From Simmondsia chinensis (taxonomy: Eukaryota > Streptophyta > Magnoliopsida > Caryophyllales > Simmondsiaceae): a stretch of 64,000 nucleotides of DNA. Positions 47,901-59,749 of this stretch are shown here, in pieces (positions within the stretch are counted from its first letter, which is position 1; every line of letters begins with the position of its first letter). A program made the position numbers and the translations under genes. The notes beneath the pieces are model-generated. The model did no database searches. It had not been told where the DNA came from and worked only from the letters and a program-made list of their open reading frames with translations. Location: assembly GCA_018398585.1 (NCBI GenBank), contig JAGTTD010000010.1, positions 33,520,638-33,584,637 of the forward strand. Reading direction: 5' to 3'.

Positions 47901-49184
47901 TCAAGTTTTGGGTCAACTGTAGGTCATGTCGGGGCTTTTGATTTCGAGACATTTTGGGTTTTGGATCAATGAAGTTGAGTCATTTTGGATTTCAAATAAT
48001 TGAAGTTGATATGGAATTACAATTCCTCCGCTTCATCCCAAAGAATTGGAACGCATGAATTTTAGTTACTCTCAGATTCCAAGAAATTAGACAGTAGAAC
48101 TATAATTTCAATTCTAACACGTGAATCAAACATAAAGTTGGAATTCCGTATCTCAATTCCAGATTCTAATTTAATGAGCCAAACAAAATCTCAATGAATT
48201 TATCACCTAGATATTGGACTTTTATCTTCTTGATACTTTGATGTTTAAAAATATGTAACAAGATAACCTAAGATTTAGAAACGTTTTCACTTCTTTCAAT
48301 ATTGTTGTGGCACATAATTCTGACGACAAATTTATGATGGAATAATCCTAAAAGTCTTAGGATTCTTCGTCATATTATATTAGACTACTAATGATCAAAC
48401 CTCATATTATACCGGGTGAATCTTTTTCACTGGGTATGTTGCTTTTAAATGATCAAACCTTAGGTATATGAGTAACAAATTCATTAACATAATAATTTTT
48501 TTTTCCTCATAGGTAATTCCCATACTGGCATAGGTTTAAGGTGACATCCAGGTATGAACCAACCTATGCTATTCAAAAAGGAAAAAAACATTTCAGATAA
48601 AATATAGTCGTTCATATCAAGCGTATAATTCTACACTAAGAAAGCTAATTAGATACCAAGAATAATCAATAAAGTGTTCAAGTAGTAGATGTATTAGATT
48701 CCATTCCTCTTTATCCATTGCCATTTATTGGATTATCACATATATGATTATCACCATTCAACAATCATATTTTATAAAATTCCATTAAAAATAAAATAAT
48801 TAAAAAAAAAGAAAAAGAAAAAGGTAGGAGAAAAGGATGGGCCTTTGTTTATTGCATTATATGCATGAAATATTCTGCTCATTAACTTCAGTGTTTGGGA
48901 AAGTGACTGATGTTTACATTTACGGAGTGCAATGTTTCTTTCAAAGGAATCTCAATGGAATTAAACTGCGTTTTTGATGTTTGATAAGAAATTTGATTGT
49001 TTTTCTTACTGAAATTCAATTCCATTTGATTTGTATTCAGATATGTCTGTCATGTCAATATACTGTAGTCAAGAACATTATTTGTTTGGTATCAATATTG
49101 CTAACTGGTAGGGCTTTATTTCTTTTGACGCTTTCTGGTGTAACAGTCTCCAAACCTGGGGGTAAACAAACTGAATGTTAATGA
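47901..49184. other. No gene seen; AT-rich MITE-like sequence
   Basis: 47930-48190 has GGAATT/AATTCC words in both orientations and may be a decayed MITE. The rest is AT-rich, with no gene. Confidence 0.35.
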
Positions 49185-49674
49185 ACCATACTTGTACGAA
49201 ATCGATAACGCCTCATTCGTGTTTGTTATGGAGGCTCGATACCTTATCAAGCTGAGTTTGGACGAGGGTGCTCAACTCGTTAGTGTTTGTGGACAGTTTG
49301 ATGAGGGCTTATTAAGGGCTTGATAAGAGTTCGTTAGGGGAATGTTAGGAGCTCATTAAAAGTTAGTATTGGCTCTAAAATGGTTTGATAGTGGCTCACT
49401 AGTAACTCGAATAGTTGAGGTCGATTGCTTTCAACTTGATAACAAGCTCGGATCAGTTATGGGCGTGACTCAGCTCGATAATGAGCTTGGCTCAACTTGA
49501 TGACGAGGGCCATTCGACTCGATTAGGCTTACAAGTGGAGCCAAGTCAAGTATTGACCATACTAAAATCTTATCGGACCAAGCTCGAACAAAGGTTGGAA
49601 AGCTCAAAATTTGCTTTGCTTGAACTCCAACTTGAGTAGTCTTATGGACTCGACTCGGCTCATTTACATCCCTA
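49185..49674. mobile_element. hAT-like GAGCC-rich MITE
   Basis: The right end (other strand) reads TAGGGATGTAAATGAGCCG, close to the tips of 19296-19871; the inside is filled with GGCTC/GAGCC words. Confidence 0.65.
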
Positions 49675-52107
49675 GGGACCAAACCCCACCTAAGTTCCGT
49701 GTAGAAATTTGGTCTTTGGTCAAGTTCAGTGAAACCGATTGCAGGAACGCATCCTCTTGTACCTTGAATATTGTAAATGTCTTAGATCCCTTATGATTTG
49801 TGTCCGAGCCAAGGCATTAAGGATTAGCAGCTAAGCATTAGTTGAAGATCAGTAGATGTGAAATTTTACCAGATTTTAGGCTCTCTTCATAGAGTTTGCA
49901 TGCATATAACGCTCACATTATACAAGCTCTAGTAGAGTTCTATCCTAAAACTAGTTGGCATTAGATGGATAGTTCACTAGTTTTATATGTTGATCTCTTT
50001 CTTTCAACTATGATATATAATTTCTTACAAGACTCATATATGAAGTCCTTAACAGTAGATGTTTAAGAAGTTCAAGATGAGCTTTGAGTTCCCAAATACC
50101 CCTGATTTAGTAGTAAAGCAAAGGCACGTGTTATTTTGGCAGATGAGCAAGGTTGGGGTGAGGGCATATGGTCCTAGGGGAAAAAAATTGGTCCTATGAG
50201 GCTAAGACCTCTTGTCCAACTCCTCAACCTTAGCAATATACGAGTCTATTTCCAAAAGATGTCCCCCAAAAAGAGCATTTTTGGTGCAAAACAGACGATG
50301 AAAATTATAGTGACTTTAAATAAAAGAAGCAGCATAAAGATATAGTGGCTTTTTATCATTCAAGACATTGTAAGTTAGACGACTTTTTATCATTTAAGTT
50401 ATATGTTCAAGGCATAAGATTGAGCGAATTTAGAATTGTTATTATTTGTACAAAGTCCCCGTTCAAATAGAGTTACTTTCTTTGAAAGTTTTCACATCAA
50501 GAGTCATTCATTCAAACAACGTTTTTACTCTATCAGTACTATTTGAAAGAGCAACTTCGCATGTACTTGAAAAATAACCCAGTTAGGTGGTTGTCCACTA
50601 CACGAGGACACCATACCCATGGACACCATCTCGAGGAATTTTTTCTTGTATTCTCCTTCTAGACATCCTGGGATGACCCTTTCTCCATGAAGGGACATAG
50701 CATTCTTTCCGTGCCTTGTTAAAAATTAAAAAATATGCCATTTTTGGTCCTGTTCTGGATATAGTCACTTTGACCTGTTCCATGTGGATTATAGAGAAGG
50801 TATGACCTCGTTGGACAGTCCAAGAGGCGTTAGGCCCATGTAGTGTGAGTCGTTACACCAAAAATATAGAATAAGTAACATGAATATTATAGTTGTCAGC
50901 CTGTTGCATATATAGAGGTCAAACCTCATATAATACAATATACTATAGTTAGAATATATGATAAGTATGGGGTAGTATGAGATAGAGATCTAATATGTGT
51001 AAGACTATTCTAGAAGAGTTTGTATCTAATAATATTTTATACTTTTCTCATTTATTTTTGTGAGTTTTCTTTCTTCAACTCTTCTGTATGGTAGATGACA
51101 TGATGGCGATGGCGATGGTAGGTACGGTACCATGCAGCTATGGGATAAGATGAGAAGGGAAGAACCCAATCGCATTACTAGGAGGAAACAAGTTCACAAG
51201 GATCAGAGCTTTCTAAGATAAGTAACTAAATTAACTTAAATTAGAGATTTTTTTTTTTCCCCTCTATTTTGAAGCTTTTGATGAATTTCTAGGTAGAAAC
51301 TTATGTTGTATGATTCTGAAAAATATCATTGAGGATTTCATGTGTTGGTCGAGTAACAAGTCCTAATTGAAGTTGTGATAAAACGTTAATCAAATATTGG
51401 CCTAAGGCTATTCTAACCAATGTTAATTGGTTTCGGAACTGAACTTTAGTTGCTGTTACACGTGGACTTGATGCTCTAACTCTTTGAATCCAAGGCCTGA
51501 TCGAATTTCATATGTGACGAGGATGAGAACTACTGTTTTTGGGTTTTTCTTTTGCCAAAAAAAAAATCTTATTCTAGTAGTGCAAGCTTATCTCATTTCT
51601 TTAGCACTTGGGCATAGGAACTAAAATTCATGGCATCATTTGGATCAAACCAAGGCTTCTAGTGCTGATGCTCACCAGGAACCAAAGATGCCACCCGGGA
51701 TCAAACCCCTGAACACCCCCCTCCCCCAACCGTCCTTACCAATGTAAAAAACAATAGCATCATTTGAAAACGCATATATTTTCTTCTTCTATCCAGATTA
51801 GAAACTTAAGTGCGTAGCCTGATAGATGCTTGTACTCCACAGACAAGAGTAAAGTCTGTTTGTTTCCTAAGACTTGATTGCTAAGTACGTGCACTTGTGT
51901 TTGTAGGTTGATAAACTGGTTCCGACTATGGATGATCAAATGTCTAATTGTGTTGGAGAAGGCTTCATATGAGCTCAAAGAAGACTCGTGTGTGAGAAGA
52001 AGTTAAATATTCTCAATTCGAGTTCGGTAATAATGTCTTATATCAGAGTCTTAATAAATATAAGATCAACATCTATGCATAGTAAGCTATTTTCAACATA
52101 ATATACA
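49675..52107. other. No gene seen
   Basis: Long stretch without a credible coding frame. A minus-strand SINE-like piece at about 51620-51740 has GGTTTGATCCCGGGTGGCATC-like order. LTR-like AT-rich sequence at 50830-51060 could not be paired. Confidence 0.35.
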
Positions 52108-52362
52108 TATATGGATAATTTTGACATGATATTAGAGCTCTATCGATCGAGAGGTCGTGAGTTTAAATCCCAATATTCCTCACTCTGAATATTAATATAA
52201 TTCCAGCATAACGCATTGAGGTAGCCTATGCACTATCCATGCTTCAAGACACTCCAATGGACATTTACACGAGGGAGTATATGTGTGAATGTCAAACTAT
52301 CCATGGACCTTCATCCATTAGCTTAAGCTTTTGGATAGTTGGTTCTTTGATAAAGTAGACTT
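52108..52362 (+). mobile_element. TRIM copy with truncated left LTR
   Basis: Primer-binding-like GATATTAGAGCTC, body GAGAGGTCGTGAGTTTAAATC, then a full right LTR (CAAACTATCCATGGACCTTC, TTAGCTTAAGCTTTTGGATAG). Confidence 0.6.
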
Positions 52363-52463
52363 TACATGACAACTTCTTTAATAGAATGCCACAATTAGGT
52401 CTAAGTTTGATCCATTGTGCCTTCTCCTTAACCCTTTTGCTTTCACTTGACTAGTTAGTCACA

Positions 52464-52696
52464 TGAAAGAGGGTACCAACATGCAAGCACTGGATCCCAT
52501 TAGAACTCCGAAGTTAAGCGTGCTTGGATGAGAGTAGTACCAAGATGAGTGACGTCTTGGGAAGTCCTCACCTCTCAGGTTGGGGCCTCTCTTCAGGGTA
52601 GCACTTTGAAGGGGGAAAGCTGCGTACATTCACCCCCCGTTCCCAAGATCCTACTTAGACAGGAGCCCTTAGGCTATTGGAATTGTTGCTTGCTTG
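52464..52696 (+). mobile_element. SINE with 5S rRNA-derived head and 13-bp duplication
   Basis: Head GGATCCCATTAGAACTCCG, AAGTTAAGCGTGCTTGGATG, TGACGTCTTGGGAAGTCC; 3' module AAAGCTGCGTACATTC and ACAGGAGCCCTTAGGC; tail TTGTTGCTTGCTTG. Flanks CTAGTTAGTCACA (52451-52463) and CTAGTTAGTCGCA (52697-52709) differ at one base. A deletion of about ten bases lies between GCAAGCACT and GGATCCC relative to 5S. Confidence 0.88.
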
Positions 52697-53133
52697 CTAG
52701 TTAGTCGCACGGTAGCTTATTTAACTTAAGCTTCAACATTTAGGCCATTTTGGCATAATACTCTGTTCTTTGTCTTTTCTTGATAATTTCCATTTTTGTC
52801 TTAATTATTAATATCAGAAAATTAGGTACATTGACCAAAAACAAGCATTAGACTAGCAAAAGCATATAGCATCTCGAGCAACATTTAAAAAAAAAAAAAA
52901 AAAAAAAGGAAGAAAGAAGGGAATAGAATTAGAATCACTCTTTGTCGGCCTCTTAGCAAAAAGATGAACACTTCTACTAAAGCTGATTTTTTAAGAGTGT
53001 TATTGAAGATAGGAATTTCAAACCCTCTTAAATGTTACCTTTCAAAAAAAAAAAAAAGAAAAAGTTCAAACCTATTTTTCATGTGTAGTTGACTCTTTCC
53101 CTCATTGTTTTGTTGTTTTGAGAAGTGGCAGCT

Positions 53134-53399
53134 TGTTAGATATTATAAAATCATTTATAGGTTTTCACCCATCAGTTTAAGCGTTTGGATACCGGAGCTT
53201 TCTTAATCAAGAGGTTACAAATTCGAATACCAATATCTCTCAAAGTAATATAGTTTCAGCATGAAGTATGAAAAAAGTCTATGCACTATCCACATTGAAA
53301 CCCATTGAGCATTCGTATGAGGGGACATGCTATATTATGGAATCATTCATAGGCGTTTACCTATCACTTTAAACTTTTGAGATTGTTAGTTTCTTGACG
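53134..53399 (+). mobile_element. TRIM copy with deleted LTR/PBS junction
   Basis: Left LTR-like sequence from 53134, body TTACAAATTCGAATACC, right LTR 53338-53399 ending TTTCTTGACG. The junction between left LTR and primer-binding site is shortened to CCGGAGCTT. Confidence 0.55.
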
Positions 53400-53759
53400 C
53401 AGTTAAAAAGTACATAGTGTATTATATAGTAGATTAGTATCTAATTATTCAAAAAGAAAAAAAGATTTTTGTGTAAAATTTGCCCTTTTCCTTTTTGTAA
53501 AATTATCTGCTTTCTTGTATACAATCACATGTATATGCGCAAAATCCATGCACTGGTTCCATTGGCATCTTTAGCTTTAAAAGTGGGGTCGTCTTATACA
53601 TTCTTAGGAAATCAGAGTTTATCTTGATGGAAATTAATTTTTAACTTATTTATGATATATTTTTCGTTGGAAAGATTTACACTAGTATTCGTTTGTTTTA
53701 TTAGCCTTTGATGCTCTAGAAGTAGGAAAGTAGGGATTTTCTTGTCGAATATTTCCATA

Positions 53760-54568
53760 ACAAATTAGTTTCCGTCACTTTGTTACATTTTGGGTGTTCT
53801 GCAGTTAGAGAAGCTAGTTAGTGTTCGAGGACGTCAAGTTCAACTTTGAAGATTTGTTTTGGAGCTTTTAGTTGCAGATTGTCGTCAGGATGCTTGATTG
53901 GACTGCAAATTTTTAATACAGTCCGGAAGACTTTGCAAGTTTTTATGAAGTCTTTCGATCTTAGGGCCGATGCTTCACTTGGTGGCGTCTTGGATGTTTC
54001 GCCTAGGTCTTGACTTTTGACAGTTTGTTTATTTTTTGATTGAAAAAGAACTAATATAAAAAGAGAAAGAATGTGCAAAAGATTAAGGACTAGATGTCCT
54101 AAAAAATACATAATGTAACAATAAACTAAAAACATAAAGCCCCTCCAGTTCCTTTGCAAGTCAACTAAGGCTAAGTCAGCAAAGCCTCCAAAGCTCTTTG
54201 TCCAGAAAGCTGCTAAAAAGATCACCTTCTCCTATAAAAAATTGACTGATATATATTGATCCTTGAAGATTGTAGCATTCCTTTCAATCTTAGCTGATGG
54301 GTTTATTATGTTTATTGTTTGATTGGTTTGGAAATTTTCCATATAGTCTGAAAGAATTTGCTAGGTTTTTTAAAGTCTTTAGACCTTAGGGCTGAGGCTT
54401 CACTTGTGGGCCTCCTGGATATTTCTCCAAGGTCGTGACTTTTGATGATTAGTTTATTATGTTTATTGTTTGCTACAGGTGCGTCTGCTATTGTATTGTG
54501 GGTTCTTTCATTAATTACTGAAAAACAAATTGTTTGTTTTTCTTCCGTTTATTTTTGTCCCGGTTTGA
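53760..54568. repeat. LINE debris with duplicated segment
   Basis: 53921-54037 and 54344-54460 are diverged direct copies (GTCTTTCGATCTTAGGGCC/GTCTTTAGACCTTAGGGCT, then GCTTCACTT). The part between (54060-54290) is related to 40000-40170. Probably two nested LINE 3' remnants in opposite orientation. Confidence 0.45.
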
Positions 54569-54772
54569 GTGTCTTTTAGGAATTGTACTAATTATCGAGA
54601 AAAGCACATTTATATAAGTTACTTTAAACAAAGGTGTGTTATATGTCAAGAAAAAGTTGAGTCGCTTAACCATTTATTTTTCTTGTGCTCGTTTTCAGTG
54701 GAGATTTGGAGGAGATGTTCGATGTGTGAATTTCAGTCTCCTTATATCTTTGGGGTGTTGTGATAGTTGAAG
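54569..54772 (+). pseudogene. zf-RVT fragment of a LINE
   Basis: Reads RCVICQEKVESLNHLFFLCS followed by FSVEIWRRC, the C-x2-C...H-x4-C zinc-binding block found after plant L1 reverse transcriptases. Only this block remains. Confidence 0.75.
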
Positions 54773-55650
54773 AGGCATATAAAGTCTAAACTTAGGATGT
54801 AAATGTAAGAGGTTGATGCTGTTCTCTCTTGCAAGTGACAATTAGAAAACTATAAATACCCTTCCAGTCTCAAGATTAGAATATATCAAACAAAATTTTA
54901 TCATTCTTTTATTCTTCAATGTTAGAAATTCATCCTCTCTACACTCATTCTCACAGTGTGTTTTGGTTTCATTGTATTTCTGAGACTAAGCGTTAAGGAA
55001 AATGGTTCACTACACTCCTTGAACGTTGTGATTATTGGAGCCGTTTTGTTGAGTTACCCTAACAGACACTTTGATCAATTACAGCATCTACAGAGAGCGG
55101 GAGAGGAATTTACAGGTGTTCGAGGGCAAGACGCCAGCATAGTCGGTGTGTATCTCTTGGTGTTTGGTCTTGCATCCATGCTCCGTGTGCTGGTTAGCCA
55201 ACTTGGGTTTATGGGTTCAAGTATTTTTAATGTGGAATCGCTCCCCAGACAAAGTCCTATCTTCTCTCATCTGTGCCAATTCTTTAGGCCACCTCGTCCG
55301 TTGCGGACGAACCTAAAGCTATCCATCTTTACCTCTTTAAAAAAATTGTTGGTTAAGGGTGAGTGGGGTCGATTAACCTGTTGGTAATTGTGTTTGGCCT
55401 AGGTATGTGCAGTGTATATGAGGAGGATTTTGTGTTGAATTATTAATATAGTGCACTTTCTCGAAAGCAAAGAGAATATGTTATTCATCATAAAGAAATA
55501 AAATTAAATAGTGTTAGTTAAATGTTTCTTATCCATTCTCCCCAGCTTGATGCAGGACCAGACGGGCACGACCATGGAGGCTCGGGGAAGGCGTACTTGC
55601 CAATTGGGGGATCTCGCCAAATAACCGAGTGAGTAAGGTGTAGCAGGCGA
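54773..55650. other. LTR-like stretch, unpaired; no gene claimed
   Basis: A TATA-like CTATAAATACCC at 54851-54862 is followed by a transcript-leader-like region. An open plus frame at 54956-55387 has no recognised domain. It may be a solo LTR plus leader of an unknown retrotransposon. Confidence 0.3.
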
Positions 55651-55806
55651 GATTAAAGACTACAACAACAACGATAAGAACAACAACAATAAATACTGTG
55701 ATTAAAAGGGCTCCTGTCAAGGTGGGGTATGGGGACATTCAAAGTCTTACCCCTATAGGGTGGCCATCCTGAAAGGAAGCTGTTTCCGAAAGCCTAGGAT
55801 TGAAGA
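55651..55806 (-). mobile_element. 3' module copy, minus strand
   Basis: The complement of the TTGTTGTTG tail (ACAACAACAACG) at 55661 is followed by AAAAGGGCTCCTGTCAAGG and TACCCCTATAGGGTGGC. GCTGTTTCCGAAAGCC then follows. No 5S head. Confidence 0.6.
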
Positions 55807-56903
55807 TCGCTTTCTAGAAAAAGACCACCTTCTAGAAGCGAGAGTCAAAGTTTTGAGAGAATTCCTCATGTTGCGGCATGGATTTCTGCACATTTCTTTT
55901 TAGGAGTGAGAGTTCAAAAAGAAATCAGTTTTTTATTTAGATTTTTGTATTTCGATTTCAGAGCTCCAATTAGAGTAGATTTAGATTTTACTTCTAGTAT
56001 AATTATTGCTATAAATTACTTGTAAATTTGCTTAAATGCTCGAGTTTTCTCCTTCAAATTGAGATTGATAATCGTTACTCATTGAGTTCTTTTTCGTTCT
56101 TCTAGTGGAAGGCAAATTCGTATGTGTTTTCCCCTTCAAATCGAGTTTCCAAATGAAACCATCTTCAAAGATCCAAAAGCGTGAAAGCTTGAAAGGAAAA
56201 TATTCACCAAGATTGTCGGAGATAGTAAGCAAATAGCCTAAGATGGCAGATGAGCTACAGAAGGCTTTAACAAAACTTTTTTTGATATTTTTGTATTTTA
56301 TATGTGTAATTATTTATTTTATATTTTATGTTTTATTAATAAAATTAAGTTATTTTTTGACCAAAAAAATTAAGATATTGATTTAAATCTTGTACTATAT
56401 ACTTAGTGCTTTCTTTAGAAAACAATTGTTGAAAACATCAAAAAGGCTCAAACTCGGTCAAAAACTAAGTTTGACATGCTAAACTCATAGTGTGTCTAAA
56501 ACCAACCTGCTATAGAAATGCCGACTCAGTTTGACTCAAGACAACTCACCAAGTCAAATCGAGTTGTGGATCTTTTTCTTCGTACCCAAGTTGGTTTAAA
56601 CAGCTTCTATAAGGGGGTCCGACCCATTCTTACTTCCCTGTATAGATGGAGCTAAACGAGGATGACCCTAGTCAACCCAGATGGTCATCTCTAACATGGA
56701 CTTAAAGGAACAAAACAACGTTCGAGCATGGAAGATTGTCCATTGATGACTTGTTTTTGAGCAATAGATTTGGATATTATAGCTTAATGAGGGGTAGTTT
56801 CGATGCGAGTGTTGCCTAATCCTTTATTACATACGGTTAGGCACTCAAGCAATGGTCAATTGAAACCTTATAAATGAGGTCCTTCATTGTAAAGGCCTAG
56901 AAA
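55807..56903. other. No gene seen
   Basis: AT-rich sequence with GACTCAAGACAACTCACC-type eroded GAGCC-family words at 56440-56620. No gene. Confidence 0.35.
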
Positions 56904-57192
56904 TAGGAATAGCAATGGGGCGGGTATGGGTATAGTGTTGTACTCACCCGTCTCGCCCCGCTGCACTCACACCTACTATATCTGCTCCATTTTATATGTA
57001 GTGAATTGTCAAATTAAAAAATACGTGCTTAAATTTAATAACTTAAATTATTTATTAATGGTATAGGTGGGTTACCCGCCTCCACTTCGTACTCATGGCG
57101 GGTAATGAGGCAGATATGGGTATGAATTTGGGTGACAAGTACGGGTATGGAGAAGAAATCCCCCGTACCCGCCCCGCCCAATTGCCATCCCT
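56904..57192. mobile_element. hAT-like MITE with GGGGCGGG ends
   Basis: Inverted ends AGGAATAGCAATGGGGCGGG and AGGGATGGCAATTGGGCGGG (other strand) around an AT-rich core. Flanking 8-mers do not match, so the duplication is lost or the ends are slightly off. Confidence 0.7.
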
Positions 57193-57344
57193 ACATCGAA
57201 GATTGATATGAATCCCATTCTCCCGTCTAGTATACTATAATGTACGGGTTATGCTTGGATTTATACAATATACTATATGGAATTCCTCTATTCCCGAAGG
57301 GCTAATCTAAAAAACAAAAAAAAAAGAGAAAAATAGATATAGAA

Positions 57345-57416
57345 TGCGTTTGCCGGGAGTCGAACCCGGGTCTATTGCTTGGAAGGCAATTATCCTAACC
57401 GTTGGACTACAAACGC
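57345..57416 (-). tRNA. tRNA-Gly (anticodon UCC)
   Basis: Folds fully: acceptor GCGTTTG/CAAACGC with discriminator A, D arm with GTCC/GGAT, anticodon arm ATTGC-CTTCCAA-GCAAT with anticodon TCC at 57381-57383, and T arm CCGGG-TTCGACT-CCCGG. A box (57399-57409) and B box (57356-57366) are intact. There is no intron and no encoded CCA. T-rich sequence just downstream on the minus strand (complement of the A runs at 57311-57329) fits a Pol III terminator. The acceptor stem keeps pairing, so it looks functional and nuclear. Confidence 0.96.
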
Positions 57417-59289
57417 TTGCTATTGGCGTTGCTCTTCTTAAAAGTTTATAATTATTTTTATTTATTTTTTAGTACCTCAAAATTTGTAGATTTAATAAAA
57501 AGGCCCGTGACTTTTTTGATTTATTTTTTAATACCTTATGTTTTGTATGTATTAATAATTAAGGTAAAATCTAATGTCAGAAACCTAAAAAAATAAAATT
57601 ATACATAAAAAAGGCGTCATATTAAAGCCTAACACTGAAGTTCAACACCATGATTATTCTTGTGTTCCAGAGGAGAGTGAAATGCACCACTTCCAAGCAT
57701 TTAGATACAATGAGGTGACTTGAAGTTTGTGCATTTATCACTTTGGTATTCTGACATTTTAATATATACAATAAAGTACCTTGAGTTTTAGATATTTTAC
57801 TACTTAGGTACCCTAAAATTTTAAAATTTTATCAATAAGATATCCTTTTGTGAAAAATTCAATAGATTTTCATTGGAAAATACTAAAATTGAACATGATT
57901 TCAATGATAGTTTTTTAGATATCTTCATCAAAATTTGATAATTTTTTTGCCGAAAATGCGAAAATGACACCTAATTGTGATTATTTTTAGGTGATTTACA
58001 TAAATATTTGGTCAATATTTTATCACAATTCATTGAATTTTTCATGTATATTATCGAATTCATGTATTATATCAACATTCTTTTGTATAAGTTTGATCAA
58101 ATTCCGACATAACGTATCTGAGGTAAAATATTCAAACCTCAAAATACTCTATTGTATATATTGAAATGTCAGGGCATTTAAGCGATAAATGATCAAACCT
58201 CAAGATACCTAATTGATAATTTTTTTAAAAAAAATTACTTTAGTTTTTGTTTCTTTGGAGAATCATTTCTATACTCTATGATAATTTTTTTTTCCCTTAT
58301 AATTATCCAAAAGAAAGTTAGAAAAAAAAATATCAAGTTTTCTATAATAATAAAAAAAAAATTGGAAAAAGTTTTTGAGCTATTTTCCAATGCATTTCTA
58401 ATGACAGCACAGATAAGGAAATTAGAAAAAACGAAAGGTTTGTCAGCCTTCCTTTAATTTCTCATTGCTAAAATAATTAAGAAAACAAGGAAAATTATTT
58501 AACTCAAACTCTCACAACCCGAGAATAGAGAGAAACGCATAAAACAAGGGATAAAATCAAGATGTAATTGAATGAATAAATCCTAATATGCCCCCTCTTT
58601 AAATAGAAAAGCTTTTCTAGTTAGACTCAAAATAATAAAATTAAAATAAAATCCTTATCTAAAGATTAACGGTGAATATTAGTTATCCGTGTGTTCATCT
58701 TTAAATAAAGGAGCCAATTTATCTAGGTAAAAGACTAAAATTTAAAATAGATAAATATTAACACCTAATAATTAAACTCTCCTCCTTGAAGTTAAACTCC
58801 TTTTCCCCGATCATGTCCCAACTCGCCCGCCCTCTATTTCGCAAAGATATAGGCTACATCACTTATTTTCAATTCGATTAAGAATTATGAATAAAAGGTT
58901 TATACTTTAATGTTGTATAATCCATATATTTATTTGGCATTTAAAACAAACATAAGTGGACAATTTCGGATATTTGGATTTGTAGCCTCGAAAAATCTCA
59001 AAGTGTATTTGTGCTCGAACTGATATCCAAACTTTAACAAATCAGATATATATACTCGAATTGATCATTTTTGAATTTGACTATCATAATTGTTTAGATC
59101 AGGTCTGGATCAAGTTATCGGATTTATAGGTTGCTTATGGTGCCTATAACGTTTAACAAAGAGAAAAAGAATGTTAGACAACGTCTCGGAAATCTATTAT
59201 CTACTTTTTATTTTTAAACATGTTTTCTAAATGGGAAGTGGAAAAGGAAAGTTGCGGATAAAAAATAAAAACTATTTTTTGTTTCTAAA
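57417..59289. other. AT-rich repeats, no gene
   Basis: 57760-58215 holds inverted AT-rich phrases (TACCTTGAGTTTTAGATA and, on the other side, CCTCAAGATACCTAATTG), probably a MITE also seen at 7.4-7.7 kb. 58500-58860 resembles an LTR-like GAGAATAGAGAGA/CCCTCTTTAAATAG stretch, like the leader part of the LTRs at 15.4 and 18.1 kb but not proven. Confidence 0.35.
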
Positions 59290-59730
59290 TTAGAGGCATA
59301 AGTGAGTCGAACTGGCTCACAAGCCCTCACAAGGTGGCTCGTCATAAAGCTCGAAAAGCTTGGCTCTTCCAAGTTTAAGCCAAGCCGAGCTGGCTCATTT
59401 AGCTTATCGAGCCAAGCCCGAGCCTCTCAAAACTCGAGCTCGTGGGCTCGCGAGCCTAAATGGTCCTAAGCGAGCCTTGTCTTAATATAATTGATTAGTT
59501 ACAATATGTCAAATCAAGCCAAGTTGAAGCCTAAATAAGCCAACCAACGACAAAACGAGCCTAGATTTAGCTTGAATGAATCGAAAAATTGAAATGTTTA
59601 GTTTGTAACTCACCAAGCCAGGTTCAGGCTCAGCCCAAGCCTTTGATAAGCCAAGCTTGAGCTAGAATTTTTCGAGATTAGCGAGCTTCAAGTCGAGCTA
59701 AATAAAAAGGAGCCGAGCCTCAAGTAATGT
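59290..59730. mobile_element. hAT-like GAGCC-rich MITE
   Basis: Dense GAGCC, GGCTCG and AAGCTCG words with inverted symmetry, as in the other members of the family. Ends not fixed. Confidence 0.6.
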
Positions 59731-59749
59731 GGAAGCAAAATGATGAGTC

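Noticed and set aside
50598..50783. 61-codon minus-strand frame (MEQVKVTISRTG)
   Set aside because: Short, no known motif and no neighbours to support it.
53818..54225. 135-codon minus-strand open frame
   Set aside because: Composition is low-complexity and hydrophobic, and it overlaps duplicated LINE-like debris.
54956..55387. 143-codon open frame as a gene
   Set aside because: No domain or homologue is recognised, there is no splice or codon pattern, and it lies behind an LTR-like TATA region in repeat-rich DNA.
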